A stretch of 64,000 nucleotides of DNA from Brevundimonas sp. EYE_349 (GCF_023147505.1 NZ_JAHXPB010000005.1:235623-299622), one strand, 5' to 3'. Positions 26,886-37,908 are shown, counted from the stretch's first letter. Translations and numbers: made by a program. The notes: generated from the letters alone by a model not told the origin.

Positions 26886-27628
26886 TGACCAAGGCTGGCA
26901 GCGTCTCAAAAATCACCACCTTGGTCGACAAGTTGTCGCTTCGGGACAGGCTCAATCCCGAAGAAATCGATGCGTTGAGCGCTGTGCTCGATGCACCTAA
27001 AACCGTCTCCGCCGGATCCGATATCGTGCGCGAGCACACCCGCCCGCTGCACAGCACCCTTCTGATCTCCGGCTTTTCCGCGCGGTATTCCACGCTGGAG
27101 GACGGGTCGCGTCAGATCACGGAAATCAATGTGTCCGGCGACTTCATCGACCTGCACAGCCTGTTGATGAAACAGATGGATCACGGCGTCGTCGCCCTGA
27201 CGGAATGCGTCGTCGCCGAGGCTGCGCATAGCGGATTGATCGACATCACCGAACGCTATCCGCATCTGACGCGCCTGCTCTGGCTGGACACCATCATCGA
27301 CGCCGCCATCCACCGACAATGGCTGGTCGCCATGGGCCGGCGCAGCGGTCTGGGCCATCTGGCGCATCTGGTGTGCGAGCTTTACCTGCGTCTCCAAGCC
27401 GTCGGCCAGACCGGCGAAATGACCTTCGATCTGCCCTTGACCCAGGCGGTCCTGGGCGATGCCTTGGGGCTGTCGACGGTGCATGTCAGTCGTCTGGTTT
27501 CGGAACTGCGCAGCGAAGGCGTGATCAACTGGGCGGGCGGTCGGATCGATATTCTGGACTGGCGGCGGCTGGCGGAAATCGCCGAGTTCGACCCCACCTA
27601 TCTCAGACTCCAAAGCGATCCCGTTTGA
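26882..27628 (+). CDS. Crp/Fnr-family transcriptional regulator
   Basis: A 248-residue Crp/Fnr protein from GTG 26882 (or ATG 26885). The cyclic-nucleotide-like beta roll spans ~35-130 (GSDIVREHTRPLHSTLLISGFSARY; ITEINVSGDFIDLHSLL), then a dimer helix and a winged helix at ~185-235 with the recognition segment LGDALGLSTVHVSRLVSELRSEGVI. It lacks the four cysteines of FNR, so it is not an Fe-S oxygen sensor. This type, with a bulky aromatic-rich beta roll and no clear cAMP-binding glutamate/arginine pair, is frequent in Caulobacterales and of unknown ligand. The coupled DUF6894 gene upstream suggests a joint regulatory unit. Confidence 0.88.
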   Translation: MMTKAGSVSKITTLVDKLSLRDRLNPEEIDALSAVLDAPKTVSAGSDIVREHTRPLHSTLLISGFSARYSTLEDGSRQITEINVSGDFIDLHSLLMKQMDHGVVALTECVVAEAAHSGLIDITERYPHLTRLLWLDTIIDAAIHRQWLVAMGRRSGLGHLAHLVCELYLRLQAVGQTGEMTFDLPLTQAVLGDALGLSTVHVSRLVSELRSEGVINWAGGRIDILDWRRLAEIAEFDPTYLRLQSDPV

Positions 27629-27680
27629 TCACTTAACGCATGTTATCGCACACAACGACGAGGGGTCGTTTAGACGATAC

Positions 27681-28349
27681 ATGTCCAAGCCTCCTCTCGC
27701 GCGGCTTTTATTGTCCGCCTTCGCCGCCCAATGTGTAGATGAAGGGGACGCGCATGAAGCCACGGCGGGCGAAAACATCTCGGCCCTGCAAGGGGGCGAG
27801 CCGGCGGTCACCTTGATCCTGTCCGGCGTTGCGGCGCGGCGGGGTTCTGACGGACTGCTTTCGCGGGGTCTGGCCTCAGAAGACGATGCGATCAACTTTG
27901 ACGCCGTCATGGGCGAAGCCGAAAGGGAGACCGCTGTCTGGCTGACGCCAGGCCGTTTCCTGTCCGTATCCGCCCGCAAACTGGCGCAGAAGATGGATCG
28001 TGATACCTTGGTCCAGGCGGCTTTGACAGATCTGCGTCGCCGCAACGCCGCGCTTCAGGTTGAACTTTCCCGCCACGCCACACTGAAGGTCGCCCAGCGA
28101 TTGGCCGCGCTGATGCTGGACGTCAGGGCGCGCAATGGCGGCGACCTTCTCGCCTTGCGCCAAACCGAGCTGTCAGACCTGATGGCGGTGCGCCGCGCCA
28201 GCATATCGACCGCCTGCACGGAATTGTGCGCCGCCGGCGCCGTGCGGCTCCGACGCGGCGCGATCCAGATCATTGATGCGGGCGCGCTTCGCCGCTTGGC
28301 GGGCGAGCCTCACTCGACCGTGACGGACTTGGCCAGGTTGCGGGGCTGA
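27681..28349 (+). CDS. Crp/Fnr-like regulator with degenerate sensor domain
   Basis: A 222-residue protein 52 bases after the previous regulator. The C-terminal part has a Crp-like dimer helix (RNAALQVELSRHATLKVAQRLAALMLDV) and a winged helix with LRQTELSDLMAVRRASISTACTELCAAGAV at ~150-180, close to the Crp/Fnr recognition pattern. The N-terminal ~110 residues should be the beta roll, but the glycine spacing that marks cyclic-nucleotide pockets is hard to see, so the sensor looks degenerate or specialised. Its last 40 bases overlap the glmS 3' end on the other strand, so the genes are convergent and could interfere. Target genes unknown. Confidence 0.72.
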   Translation: MSKPPLARLLLSAFAAQCVDEGDAHEATAGENISALQGGEPAVTLILSGVAARRGSDGLLSRGLASEDDAINFDAVMGEAERETAVWLTPGRFLSVSARKLAQKMDRDTLVQAALTDLRRRNAALQVELSRHATLKVAQRLAALMLDVRARNGGDLLALRQTELSDLMAVRRASISTACTELCAAGAVRLRRGAIQIIDAGALRRLAGEPHSTVTDLARLRG

Positions 28350-30124
28350 TCGACGTCAGTGCCCTTCTGAACGGCTGTGTAGTAGGCCAGAAGCTGCACC
28401 GGCACGGCATAGACCAGAGGCGCGATCAGCGGGTGGCAGTCGGGGGCATGGATGCGGCGAATGCCGGCGCCGTGCGGATCGGGCGCCTTTTCCGGCGCGA
28501 TCATGATGACCGGGCCGCCCCGGGCAGCGACCTCCTGCAGGTTGGACGCGGTCTTTTCGAACACGTCGTCCAGCGGAGCCAGGGCGATGGTCGGGGTCTC
28601 TTCATCGATCAGGGCGATGGGGCCGTGCTTCAGCTCGCCGGCGGCATAGCCCTCGGCATGGATATAGCTGATCTCCTTTAGCTTCAGCGCGCCTTCCATC
28701 GCCAGCGGGAACATGGCGCCCCGGCCCAGGAAAAGGACATCGTCGGCCTTTGACAGATCGTGAGTCACGGCGCGGATGCTCTCGCCCATCGTCAGGGCCT
28801 CGGCGATCAGGCGCGGGCTCTCGAACAGGGCCTTGACCAGCTCGGCCTCGGTCGCAGCATCGATCCGGCCGCGCGCCACGCCAGCCGCCACGGCCAGGGC
28901 CAGCAGGGCCGCAACCTGGGCGGTGAAGGCCTTGGTCGAGGCGACGCCGATCTCGGGCCCGGCATGGGTGGGCCACAGGACGGCGGCTTCGCGCGCCATG
29001 GAGGACGAGTGAACATTGACGACGGCGGCGGTCTGCAACCCTTGCGCCTTGCACCAGGTCAGGCTGGCCAAGGTGTCGGCGGTCTCGCCCGACTGGCTGA
29101 CGGCGACGGCCAAGGTGGATTTCGAGACAGCCGGCGAGCGATAGCGGAACTCCGACGCGATCTCGACGTCGCAGGGCAGGCCGGCCAGCTTCTCGAAGGC
29201 GTAACGGCCGATCTGGCCGGCGTAGAAGGCGGTGCCGCAGGCGACGATCTGGATGCGGTCTATGGCGGCGAAATCGACGGGATTGGTCTTGGCCTTGCCG
29301 GTCACCAGGTCGAGATATTCCGACAGGGTGTGCTGGACGCTGTCGGGCTGTTCATGGATCTCCTTTTCCATGAAGTGGCGATATTCGCCCTTCTCGACCA
29401 TGGCCGAGGAGGCCGAGACCTGGACGATGGCGCGCTCGACGGGATTGCCCGCCACGTCGAACATCTGGGCGCCGGCCTTGGTCACGGCGACGTAGTCGCC
29501 CTCTTCCAGATAGGAAATCTTCTGCGTGAACGGACCGACCGCGAGCGCGTCCGAGCCCAGATACATCTCGTCCTCGCCCCAGCCGACCACCAACGGGCTG
29601 CCACGCCGGGCGCCCAGGATCAGGTCGTCTGTCCCGTCGATCAGCACCGCCAGCGCATAGGCGCCGGTCAAGCGGTCGAGCGTCGCCTTGAACGCCTCTA
29701 ACGGCGCACGACCCGTATTCAGCTCGACGTCCAGCAGGTGGGCGATGACCTCGGTGTCGGTCTGGCTCTCGAAGACATGGCCCTCGGCGGCCAGCTCGGC
29801 CTTCAGCTCGGCGAAGTTCTCGATGATGCCGTTGTGGACCAGGGTGACACGACCGGCCTTGTGCGGGTGGGCGTTCTCGGTCGTCGGCGCGCCGTGTGTG
29901 GCCCAGCGGGTGTGGCCGATGCCGACCGTCGCCGTCATCGGATCTTCAACCAGGACGGCCTCCAGATTGCGGATCTTGCCCTTGGCGCGGCGGCGCTCGA
30001 CCGAGCCGTCCACGACTGCGGCGACGCCAGCGGAATCATAGCCGCGGTACTCCAGTCGTTTCAGGCTGTCGATCAGCCGGGGAACGACAGGACCATTGCC
30101 GGTGACGCCGATGATGCCGCACAT
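28310..30124 (-). CDS. glmS: glutamine-fructose-6-phosphate aminotransferase (isomerising)
   Basis: Makes glucosamine-6-phosphate from fructose-6-phosphate and glutamine, the entry to UDP-GlcNAc for peptidoglycan and LPS. The 604-residue protein starts MCGIIGV with the N-terminal nucleophile Cys2, has the class II glutaminase domain to ~230, two SIS domains (~285-425 and ~455-595, with ACGTAFYAG and LGRGAMFPLAMEGALKLKEISYIHAE) and ends in the canonical PRNLAKSVTVE tail. It is divergent from glmM across 161 bases, so both steps to GlcN-1-P lie together. No glmS ribozyme would be expected in this group and none was seen. Confidence 0.98.
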   Translation of the reverse strand: MCGIIGVTGNGPVVPRLIDSLKRLEYRGYDSAGVAAVVDGSVERRRAKGKIRNLEAVLVEDPMTATVGIGHTRWATHGAPTTENAHPHKAGRVTLVHNGIIENFAELKAELAAEGHVFESQTDTEVIAHLLDVELNTGRAPLEAFKATLDRLTGAYALAVLIDGTDDLILGARRGSPLVVGWGEDEMYLGSDALAVGPFTQKISYLEEGDYVAVTKAGAQMFDVAGNPVERAIVQVSASSAMVEKGEYRHFMEKEIHEQPDSVQHTLSEYLDLVTGKAKTNPVDFAAIDRIQIVACGTAFYAGQIGRYAFEKLAGLPCDVEIASEFRYRSPAVSKSTLAVAVSQSGETADTLASLTWCKAQGLQTAAVVNVHSSSMAREAAVLWPTHAGPEIGVASTKAFTAQVAALLALAVAAGVARGRIDAATEAELVKALFESPRLIAEALTMGESIRAVTHDLSKADDVLFLGRGAMFPLAMEGALKLKEISYIHAEGYAAGELKHGPIALIDEETPTIALAPLDDVFEKTASNLQEVAARGGPVIMIAPEKAPDPHGAGIRRIHAPDCHPLIAPLVYAVPVQLLAYYTAVQKGTDVDQPRNLAKSVTVE

Positions 30125-30285
30125 GAGCGAAGGCTCCGAGAAGTCAGGAAAAGGGCGCCGCTTTGCACTGGCGGCGATCCGGGGCTAAGCCACACATCAA
30201 GCCCCACCGGCCGTCTATGCAATCTTAAGGCGGGCCGCATCAAAAAAGGGGTTTCGGAACGTTACCCGAACCAAAGGACCTTGCC

Positions 30286-31632
30286 TTGGGCGACAGAAAA
30301 TATTTCGGCACCGACGGCATTCGCGGGCGCGCCAACACCTATCCGATGACGGCCGAGGTCGCGTTGCGCGTGGGTCTGGCCGCCGGGAAACTGTTCCGCA
30401 CCGACGACGACCGCCGCCATCTGGTGGTGATCGGCAAGGATACGCGCCTGTCGGGCTATACGATCGAGCCGGCCCTGGTCGCCGGCTTCGCCTCTGTGGG
30501 CATGGATGTGCGCACCTTCGGCCCGGTGCCGACGCCGGGGGTCGCCATGCTGACCCGGTCGATGCGCGCCGACCTGGGGGTGATGATCTCGGCCTCGCAC
30601 AACGACTATGCCGACAACGGGATCAAGCTGTTCGGGCCGGACGGCTACAAGCTGTCGGACGAGATCGAACTGAAGATCGAGGCCATGATGGACCAGAGCC
30701 TGGATCAGGGCCTGGCGCCGTCGAACAAGCTGGGCCGGGTCAAACGCATCGACGACGCTCAGGCGCGTTATATCGAGATCGCCAAACAGGCCTTCCCCAA
30801 GCGGCTCAGCCTGAAGGGGCTGCGCATCGCCGTCGATTGCGCCAATGGCGCGGGCTACAAGGTCGCGCCCACCACCCTGTTCGAACTGGGCGCCGAGGTC
30901 TTCCCCGTGGGCGTGGAGCCGAACGGGACCAACATCAACGCCGAATGCGGCTCGACCCACCCTGAGACCCTGTCGGCGGCGGTCAAACGTTACCGCGCCG
31001 ACATCGGCATCGCCTTGGACGGCGATGCCGACCGACTGATCATCTGCGACGAGACGGGTCGGGTCGTGGACGGCGATCAGATCATGGCCCTGGTCGGCCT
31101 GGACTGGGCCAGGCGCGGCCTCCTGACCGGCGGCGGCGTGGTCGCCACCGTCATGTCCAACCTGGGGCTGGAGCGGAAGCTGAAGTCCGAAGGTCTGACG
31201 CTGGAGCGCACCAAGGTCGGCGACCGCTATGTCATGGAACGGATGCGCGAGGGCGGTTTCAACATCGGCGGCGAGCAGTCGGGCCACATCATCCTGCACG
31301 ACCACGCCACCACCGGCGACGGCCTGATGGCGGCGCTGCAGGTGTTGGCCGTCCTGGTCGAGGCGGGCAAGCCGATGAGCGAATTGGCCCGTCAGTTCGA
31401 TCCCGTGCCGCAAAAGCTGGAGAACGTCCGCTTCACCGCCGACAAGCCGCTGGAGACCGATAGGGTCAAGGCCGCCATCGCCGAGGCCGAAGCCGCCCTG
31501 AACGGTCAGGGCCGCCTGCTGGTGCGGCCGTCGGGCACCGAAAAACTGATCCGCGTCATGGCCGAAGGCGACGACGAGACGCTGGTGAAGCGGGTGGTGG
31601 CCGATGTGGCGGGAGCGGTGCGCGCCGCCTAA
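30286..31632 (+). CDS. glmM: phosphoglucosamine mutase
   Basis: Converts glucosamine-6-P to glucosamine-1-P. The 448-residue protein begins [14 protein letters not shown], carries the phosphoserine loop [17 protein letters not shown] with S104, the magnesium loop DGDADR near 244-249, GGEQSGHII near 325, and the C-terminal [12 protein letters not shown]. All are diagnostic of GlmM rather than PMM/PGM. The start is TTG 30286. Its stop overlaps the convergent lipoprotein gene by 4 bases. Works with GlmS encoded divergently upstream. Confidence 0.97.
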   Translation: MGDRKYFGTDGIRGRANTYPMTAEVALRVGLAAGKLFRTDDDRRHLVVIGKDTRLSGYTIEPALVAGFASVGMDVRTFGPVPTPGVAMLTRSMRADLGVMISASHNDYADNGIKLFGPDGYKLSDEIELKIEAMMDQSLDQGLAPSNKLGRVKRIDDAQARYIEIAKQAFPKRLSLKGLRIAVDCANGAGYKVAPTTLFELGAEVFPVGVEPNGTNINAECGSTHPETLSAAVKRYRADIGIALDGDADRLIICDETGRVVDGDQIMALVGLDWARRGLLTGGGVVATVMSNLGLERKLKSEGLTLERTKVGDRYVMERMREGGFNIGGEQSGHIILHDHATTGDGLMAALQVLAVLVEAGKPMSELARQFDPVPQKLENVRFTADKPLETDRVKAAIAEAEAALNGQGRLLVRPSGTEKLIRVMAEGDDETLVKRVVADVAGAVRAA

Positions 31633-32090
31633 GGCTTGCAGGCCGCCGGGGGATTACCGTCGCGTTCCCACAGTTTGCAGGAGCGGTCGATCTCGCCCTG
31701 GATCAGATCGCAAGGGTTGGCGGCGTTGCAGGGCGGGCGCGTCGCCGGGCTGACCTGGATGCAGCGCTCGACCAAGCGGGCCGAAGCGGCGGCCCCGATG
31801 GCTTCACGGCATGGCGTCTCACTCATGGGGACGGGCTGAGGAGCTATTTCCGGTCCCTCGGGGATGCTGGCCTGAGGGTCTTCCGCCGGCGGGCTCGCTT
31901 CCTTCTCAGCAACCACCGGCTTGGAGGGCGCGGCAGGCGGCGGAGCGTCAGGCGCCAGCGGAACCGCGTCGATGACGTCGCCGCTTGCCGCCGTGTCCCT
32001 GAGCGCGGGCGAATGGGCTGGATCAGCGCGCTGACATCCGGCCATCAACACAACGCAGGCGGCCATCGAAAGCCATTGGGATCGACGCAT
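31629..32090 (-). CDS. putative lipoprotein
   Basis: A 153-residue protein with a lipoprotein signal: [18 protein letters not shown], lipobox LMAGC with Cys19. A proline/alanine-rich linker follows (~45-95). The C-terminal ~60 residues carry six cysteines, likely forming disulfides in the periplasm. No family was recognised. It lies after rph on the same strand and converges with glmM, overlapping by 4 bases. Confidence 0.7.
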   Translation of the reverse strand: MRRSQWLSMAACVVLMAGCQRADPAHSPALRDTAASGDVIDAVPLAPDAPPPAAPSKPVVAEKEASPPAEDPQASIPEGPEIAPQPVPMSETPCREAIGAAASARLVERCIQVSPATRPPCNAANPCDLIQGEIDRSCKLWERDGNPPAACKP

Positions 32091-32154
32091 CGACTTGTCT
32101 CCGGTCAGGACTGACCGGGCGAGGATGCCCGGCCGTCCTCTCCGGCGAAAGCCC

Positions 32155-32880
32155 CTATCGCTTCACCGCCGCCAGCGCCGCCTTCTGCAGGGCGAACAGT
32201 TCGGTGCAGCCGATCTCGGCCAGCGAGAACAGACGGTCGAACTCGGCGCGCGAGAAGCCGCGCTTCTCGCCGGTGGCCTGAACCTCGACGATCTGACCCG
32301 ATCCGGTCAGGACGAAGTTGGAATCCGCCTCGGCCTCCGAATCCTCTTCATAGTCCAGGTCCAGCACCGGCACGCCGTCGCAAACGCCGCACGACACCGC
32401 CGCCACCTGGTCGGTGATCGGATCGGCCTTCAGCACGCCCTCGTCGCGCAGATAGTTGAGCGCCAGGCTCATGGCGACCCAAGCGCCGGTGATCGACGCC
32501 GTGCGGGTGCCGCCGTCGGCCTGGATCACGTCGCAGTCGATCAGCACCTGACGTTCGCCCAGGGCCTTCAGATCGACCACGGCGCGCAGTGAGCGCCCGA
32601 TCAGGCGCTGGATTTCCTGGGTGCGGCCCGATTGCTTGCCCGCTGCGGCCTCGCGGCGTCCGCGCGTGTGGGTGGCGCGTGGCAGCATGCCGTATTCGGC
32701 CGTCACCCAGCCCTGGCCCGAGTTGCGCATCCAGCCCGGAACCTTGTCCTCTATCGAGGCGGTCACCAGCACCTTGGTGTTGCCGAAGGTGATCAGGCAC
32801 GAGCCCTCGGCGTAGCGGTTGACGCCGGTCTCGATGGTCACGGGACGCAGTTGGTCGTCGGTGCGTTGCGAATGGCGCAT
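32155..32880 (-). CDS. rph: ribonuclease PH
   Basis: A phosphate-dependent 3' exoribonuclease that trims tRNA 3' ends. The 241-residue protein starts [14 protein letters not shown] and shows [33 protein letters not shown], the conserved [16 protein letters not shown] and the [14 protein letters not shown] loop, all RNase PH signatures. Length is typical. It is divergent from hrcA, with 61 bases between the starts; this rph/hrcA-grpE arrangement is common in alphaproteobacteria. Confidence 0.97.
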   Translation of the reverse strand: MRHSQRTDDQLRPVTIETGVNRYAEGSCLITFGNTKVLVTASIEDKVPGWMRNSGQGWVTAEYGMLPRATHTRGRREAAAGKQSGRTQEIQRLIGRSLRAVVDLKALGERQVLIDCDVIQADGGTRTASITGAWVAMSLALNYLRDEGVLKADPITDQVAAVSCGVCDGVPVLDLDYEEDSEAEADSNFVLTGSGQIVEVQATGEKRGFSRAEFDRLFSLAEIGCTELFALQKAALAAVKR

Positions 32881-32941
32881 GGGAGCGGTCCTTGGGAAGT
32901 CTGGTCTTGGAAGCCGTGGCGGCGCTGCTTATCCTGAAACC

Positions 32942-34042
32942 GTGAGCCTGTATGCCCCGAAAAGCCCGCCATTCGACGCGGGCCAGTCCCTTGCCGGGCT
33001 GGCCGGGTTGGATGCGCGCGCCCGCGACATATTTCGCCGCATCGTCGAATCCTATTTGGAGACGGGCGAGCCGGTCGGGTCCAAGACCCTGTCCTTGGGC
33101 GGGGTGGCTCTGTCGCCCGCCTCGATCCGCAACACCATGCAGGACCTGACGCTGGCGGGTCTGCTGGCCGCGCCTCATACCTCGGCTGGACGCATCCCCA
33201 CCCATGCGGGCCTGCGCCTGTTCGTCGACGGCCTTTTGGAAGTCGGGGACCTGACGGCGGAAGAGCGGCGCGAGATCGACGGCCGGCTTGCGGGACGCGG
33301 CCGCAACTTCGAATCCGCCCTGGACGAGGCGTCGAACCTGTTGTCCGGCCTGGCCGGCGGGGCGGGCGTCGTCTCCAGCCCCGTGCGCGACGCCGGGGTC
33401 AAACATGTCGAGTTCGTGGCTCTGGGCGGCGATCAGGCGCTGGCGGTCATCGTCGCCGACGACGGCACTGTGGAGAACCGGATCATGACCCTGTCGGCGG
33501 GCGTCACGCCGTCGACCCTGACCGAGGCGTCCAACTTCCTGAACGCCCGCCTGCGCGGCCGGCCCTTCGCCGACGCCAAGCGCGAGATGACGCAGGAGCT
33601 TCAGGTCGCGCGCCGCGAACTGGACCAGACCGCCGCCCGCCTGGTCGAGGACGGCCTGGCCGCCTGGTCCGGGGGACCGGACCGCGAACGCGCCCTGATC
33701 GTGCGCGGCCGCGCCAACCTGCTGCAAGACCGCGACGGGCTGGCGGACCTGGAGCGGGTGCGCGTCCTGTTCGACGATCTGGAGCAGAAGGAGCAGTTGA
33801 TCGGCCTGCTGGACGGGGTGGATGCGGCCCAAGGCGTGCGCATCTTCATCGGGGCCGAAACACGCTTGTTTTCACTTTCGGGTTCCGCCGTGATCGCGGC
33901 GCCCTATATGAGCGGCCGACAGCGGGTCCTGGGCGCCATCGGCGTCATCGGCCCCGCGCGACTGAACTACGCCCGTGTCATCCCGTTGGTGGACTATACC
34001 GCCCGGGTGCTGGGCCGGATGCTGGACGGGAACGAGACGTGA
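32942..34042 (+). CDS. hrcA: heat-inducible transcription repressor HrcA
   Basis: Represses chaperone operons by binding the CIRCE element. The 366-residue protein starts at GTG 32942. The N-terminal winged helix contains [25 protein letters not shown] and [39 protein letters not shown], highly typical. The effector domain follows, ending [27 protein letters not shown]. The GTGA overlap couples it to grpE. No CIRCE inverted repeat is visible in the short rph-hrcA gap, so autoregulation through an adjacent CIRCE is not supported here; the known target groES-groEL is outside the window. Confidence 0.96.
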   Translation: MSLYAPKSPPFDAGQSLAGLAGLDARARDIFRRIVESYLETGEPVGSKTLSLGGVALSPASIRNTMQDLTLAGLLAAPHTSAGRIPTHAGLRLFVDGLLEVGDLTAEERREIDGRLAGRGRNFESALDEASNLLSGLAGGAGVVSSPVRDAGVKHVEFVALGGDQALAVIVADDGTVENRIMTLSAGVTPSTLTEASNFLNARLRGRPFADAKREMTQELQVARRELDQTAARLVEDGLAAWSGGPDRERALIVRGRANLLQDRDGLADLERVRVLFDDLEQKEQLIGLLDGVDAAQGVRIFIGAETRLFSLSGSAVIAAPYMSGRQRVLGAIGVIGPARLNYARVIPLVDYTARVLGRMLDGNET

Positions 34043-34674
34043 GCGACAAGCCCCTAAACGACGACATCAACGCTCTGGACGCCGAGGCGGCCGAGGCCAA
34101 CGCCGAACACGGGCTAGACGCCCATCCGGCGGACGACCTGGCCCCGCTGGACGCCGTGATCGCCGAACGCGACGAATGGAAAGACCGCGCCCTGCGCGTC
34201 GCCGCCGATATGGAGAATCTGAAGCGTCGCGCGGAAACGCAGCAGAACGACGCCCGCGCCTTCGCCATTCAGCGCTTCGCCAAGGACCTTTTGGGCGTGT
34301 CCGACAATCTGGAACGCGCCCTGACGGCCGCACCCAAGGACGCCGAAGGCGCCACCGCCGGTCTGGTCACGGGGCTGGAGCTGACCCAGAAGGCCTTGCT
34401 GCAGGCGTTCGAAGCCAACGGCCTGAAGCGCGTGGCGCCGGGACCGGGCGAGGCCTTCAATCCGCATCTGCACCAGGCCATGATGGAACAGCCGTCGGAC
34501 GCCGTGCCCGGCGGCACGGTGATCCAGACCATGCAGTCCGGCTTCGAACTGTTCGGTCGCACCGTGCGCCCCGCCATGGTGATTGTCGCCGCCAAGGGAT
34601 CTGGCGGCCAAGGCCCCAACCCTTACGGCGCCGCACACGCGGCGGACGGCCAGACCTTCGACGGCAAGGCCTGA
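34039..34674 (+). CDS. grpE: nucleotide exchange factor GrpE
   Basis: Releases ADP from DnaK. The 211-residue protein has an acidic N-terminus, a long coiled-coil helix ([53 protein letters not shown], residues ~37-94) and the C-terminal beta domain with [45 protein letters not shown], all conserved GrpE features. The GTG start overlaps the hrcA stop. Confidence 0.97.
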   Translation: MSDKPLNDDINALDAEAAEANAEHGLDAHPADDLAPLDAVIAERDEWKDRALRVAADMENLKRRAETQQNDARAFAIQRFAKDLLGVSDNLERALTAAPKDAEGATAGLVTGLELTQKALLQAFEANGLKRVAPGPGEAFNPHLHQAMMEQPSDAVPGGTVIQTMQSGFELFGRTVRPAMVIVAAKGSGGQGPNPYGAAHAADGQTFDGKA

Positions 34675-34698
34675 TCCAGGCGCGACAGGCGGCGTCGG

Positions 34699-36957
34699 TC
34701 AGAACCGGCGCCGCCATCCTCCGATCAGGGCGAACTCCGGCGCGGCGTCGGCGACGTGGCGCGGCTCGCGGCTGGCGACAGCCTGAAGCGTCACGCTGGA
34801 GCCGCCCCACAGATAGCGTTCCCCGCCTAAGATGAAGTCGATCTGGCGGCCGCTGGGCGCCGCCGAGAAGCTGCGTCGCGAATAGGTCAGCGGATCGAAA
34901 TAATCCGCCGGCACATCGGCGAGATAGGCCGAGAAGCGGCCGTTTTCGATCCTGAGCGGTTGGGCCAGGGTGAAGCTGATCCGGTCGCACAGGGCCGAAC
35001 AGCCGGTCAGCAGCCCCAACCGCCAGTTCGAACTGATCGCCGCCCGGTCCATCGACAGGAACCGCCCCTCGATCCGGGTCGAGCCAAGCCCGGCCTCTCC
35101 GATCAGGCGCAGGCCCGACGTCAGGGTCCAGTCGCCGCCTAGCGCATAGAAGGCCGTGCGCGACGGCAGGGCGAAGTCCGATCCGCCTGGCAGGAAGGCG
35201 CCCAAGGGCCCTAACCGTTCGTCCAGGGCGCCGACGCTGAACGACAGGCCGCCATCCGCGCCACGCTAGCCGACGGAGACCCGATTATAGGTCGAGGCGT
35301 CCTGCTCGACCCGGCGCAACGGCATTCGTCGATCCCCGCCTCCGCTTTCGGCGGAAAAGGTCAGCGACCCGAACCGCATCGCCCCGCGCATGGCGTGGTC
35401 GGCCTGGGCCAGGGCGGCGAAGCCGTCGCCCGCCGTCCCGCCAAATGGCGAAACCGCCCCGCCCCGGCCCTGCCAGGCGGAGAAGTTCAGACGCCCGGTT
35501 TCCAGGTTCAGCATCGCCTCCTGCCGCACCTCGTCGCCCATCCACGGCGCGTTATAGAGGTCGTGGCGGGGGGCGACGAGCTCGGGCGCGGGGGCGGGCT
35601 GGGCCGCGATCAGGTTCAACCGGCCGCCGCCCGGCAAGGCCAGGCCGATGGTCGCCGTCTGGCTTTGTTCGAACGGCGCCGGCTGATAGGAGCGGCTGGG
35701 CGCCGTGGGATAGGCCCCGCCAAGCTGGACGGCGAACATCCGGTCATAGGCGTCGAACACCACGGTGTTCAGCGCATCTTGTCGGCTGAAGGCGTCGCCG
35801 AACGCGCCGCCGATGAAGCTGCCGGGTTCGGTGGATGTGTTGACGGCCCCGCCGTTCGCCATGGGGGTTGAGGTCGTTCCCACCGGTCGGAAGGCGCCGG
35901 CGAGATCCAGCAGGCCGCGCCCATAGACGATGTCGGTTCCCGGATCGCCGGCGTCCCGCGCCGTATCGAACAGGATGGCCAGCGCCTGACGCGCCGTTAG
36001 GTTGGGAAAGGCCTGCATCAGCAGGGCCAGAGCGCCCGACACGTGGGGGGCCGAAAACGACGTCCCATTGATCCGCCAGCACGACGAGCCGTCGCATCCC
36101 GTTATGACATCCTCGCCCGGCGCCGAAAGATAAGCGGTCGCGGTGTCCCCGGCGCGGTTGGAGAAGCTGGACATCACATCAGCGGCGTTGTGAGAACCCA
36201 CCGCGACGACCGCGCCCGCGAAACGGGGATCGACCGCGTATCGCGCCGGCCAGCCGGGGTTGGATTCGGCCTCATTGCCCGACGAGGCCACGATCACGGC
36301 CCCCGAGTTGACGGCCCGCAACAGGGCCGCCTCGAAGGTCGAGCCGAGCCGCCCGTCGCCGCCCAACGACATGTTGATGATCTTGACGCGCTGGGAGACC
36401 GCATAGTCCAGCGCCTTCGCCAGATCGGAACTGGTGAAGCAGAAGTCCTCGTCCAAATCCTGGCAATCCGAAATATCGGCGCGGATCGACAGGATCGTCG
36501 ACTGGTAGGCCACCCCGATCGTGCCCATGCCGTTGAAGTTCGAAGCGATCACCCCCGCAACCAGGGTGCCGTGCCGGTCCTCGCCTCGCGGCGTATTGCG
36601 CATGCCGACGATGTCGGCCGACAGCGAGGAGATACGCTCCTGCAAATCGGGCTGTTCATGCTGAATGCCCGTGTCCACCACCGCGACGGTGATCCCTGCG
36701 CCCGTGGCGCCGGCCTGCCAGGCCGCCTGGGCCCTGACATTGGCCAGACTGTAGCTGCGGAGATATTCGCTGGATGACACCGATGGCGGCGGTGGAGGAG
36801 GCGGGGGCGGTGGGGGTGGCGGAGGAGGTGGCGGGGTGATCGTGCCCCCGCCTCCGCTCCCTCCGCCGCCACCACCGCCGCCGCCGCAGGCGGCCAGCGG
36901 CAGGACCATCAGGCCCACGCTCAAGATCATCGCCGCTCCGCGTCGCAATCCGACCAT
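34699..36957 (-). pseudogene. subtilase (S8) autotransporter-like protein interrupted by an in-frame TAG
   Basis: A 753-codon frame in which TAG at 35266-35268 interrupts otherwise continuous coding. The first 563 codons give a lipoprotein-type signal (lipobox LAAC, Cys24), glycine and proline tracts (~25-58), then a subtilisin domain with the full triad: D95 in VAVVDTGIQ, H129 in DRHGTLVAG, S300 in NGTSFSAPH. Downstream of the TAG, in the same frame, ~189 codons continue with amphipathic strands (GGLSFSVGALDERLGPLGAFLPGG onward) and end in a terminal phenylalanine, as outer-membrane barrels do. So the gene encodes a secreted protease with a barrel-like C-terminus, now split; TGG or CAG to TAG would explain it. 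It could also be a sequencing error. Confidence 0.82.
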
Positions 36958-37008
36958 CGCACGCCGCTCCCCAAGGCCGCCCTCCGCAGCCCGTCGTTCA
37001 CTAACGCC

Positions 37009-37908
37009 CTAATTCTTTAACGCCTTATCGAAGATCGCCAGCAGTTTGGACCAGCCGTCGCGCGCGTCCGCCTCGGCGTAGCTGGCGCGATAGTCGGCGT
37101 GGAAGCCGTGAGGCGCGTCGGGATAGACCACGATCCGGCTGCCTGTCTCGCCGGCGCGCGCCAGGGCTTGGCGCATCCGCTCCACGCTGTCCAAGGGGAT
37201 GCCCTGATCCTGACCGCCATAAAGGCCCAGCACCGGCGCCTTCAGGTCGTCGGCCAGATCAACCGGCCACGGCTGGCCCGCCGAGACCTGGGCCGGGGTC
37301 GCGTCCGGCGCAGGCGCCAGCCGTCCGTACCAGGCCACGCCCGCGCCGATGGCGCTGAACCGGGCCGCCGCCTGCCACACCACCTTGCCGCCCCAGCAGA
37401 AGCCGGTGACGCCCACCTTGCCGTCCCTGGCCCAGCCCTGGCGGCTGGCCCATTCCAGCGTCTCCGACAGGTCGCCCATCACCTGCTCGTAACCGGCCGC
37501 CCCCACGATCTGCATGATCCGCTGCATGTCCGACAGCGGCGCCGGATCCTCGACCCGGTTGAAGAAGGCGGGCGCGATGGCGGCGTAGCCCTGCTTGGCC
37601 AGCCGGCGGCAGATGTCGCGGATGTAGTCGTGAACGCCGAAGATCTCCGACACCACAACGACCACCGGGAACGGCCCGTCGCCTTGCGGCCGCGCGACAT
37701 AGGCGGGCAGATCGAATCCGTCCGGCGCGCCATAGGTCACGGTTTCGGTGGTCAGGCCCGCCGCATCGGTCGTGATCGGCTTGGCCTCCCTGGCTAGGGC
37801 CGCCACAGCGTAGCCGGAGAACAGCAAGCCCCCCAGCGCCCCAAGGCTTCGTCGGCTGAGCTTCAGATCGTCGACGGTCTGGCCCTCGGGACGGATCAGG
37901 GTGGTCAT
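37009..37908 (-). CDS. dienelactone hydrolase family protein, probably exported
   Basis: A 299-residue alpha/beta hydrolase. The N-terminal segment [24 protein letters not shown] looks like a twin-arginine (Tat) signal. The mature part has [36 protein letters not shown], the nucleophile elbow GFCWGGK with cysteine, as in dienelactone hydrolases, and a histidine in [13 protein letters not shown]. Members hydrolyse cyclic esters; the real substrate is unknown. The gene stands alone between the autotransporter and the purH terminator. Confidence 0.88.
   Translation of the reverse strand: MTTLIRPEGQTVDDLKLSRRSLGALGGLLFSGYAVAALAREAKPITTDAAGLTTETVTYGAPDGFDLPAYVARPQGDGPFPVVVVVSEIFGVHDYIRDICRRLAKQGYAAIAPAFFNRVEDPAPLSDMQRIMQIVGAAGYEQVMGDLSETLEWASRQGWARDGKVGVTGFCWGGKVVWQAAARFSAIGAGVAWYGRLAPAPDATPAQVSAGQPWPVDLADDLKAPVLGLYGGQDQGIPLDSVERMRQALARAGETGSRIVVYPDAPHGFHADYRASYAEADARDGWSKLLAIFDKALKN

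Noticed and set aside
32881..32941. CIRCE element expected upstream of hrcA
   Set aside because: The TTAGCACTC/GAGTGCTAA inverted repeat is not present in the rph-hrcA gap.
35285..35545. Leftward shifted-frame product overlapping the subtilase C-terminal part
   Set aside because: It is the off-frame reading of the autotransporter; the true frame continues through the TAG.
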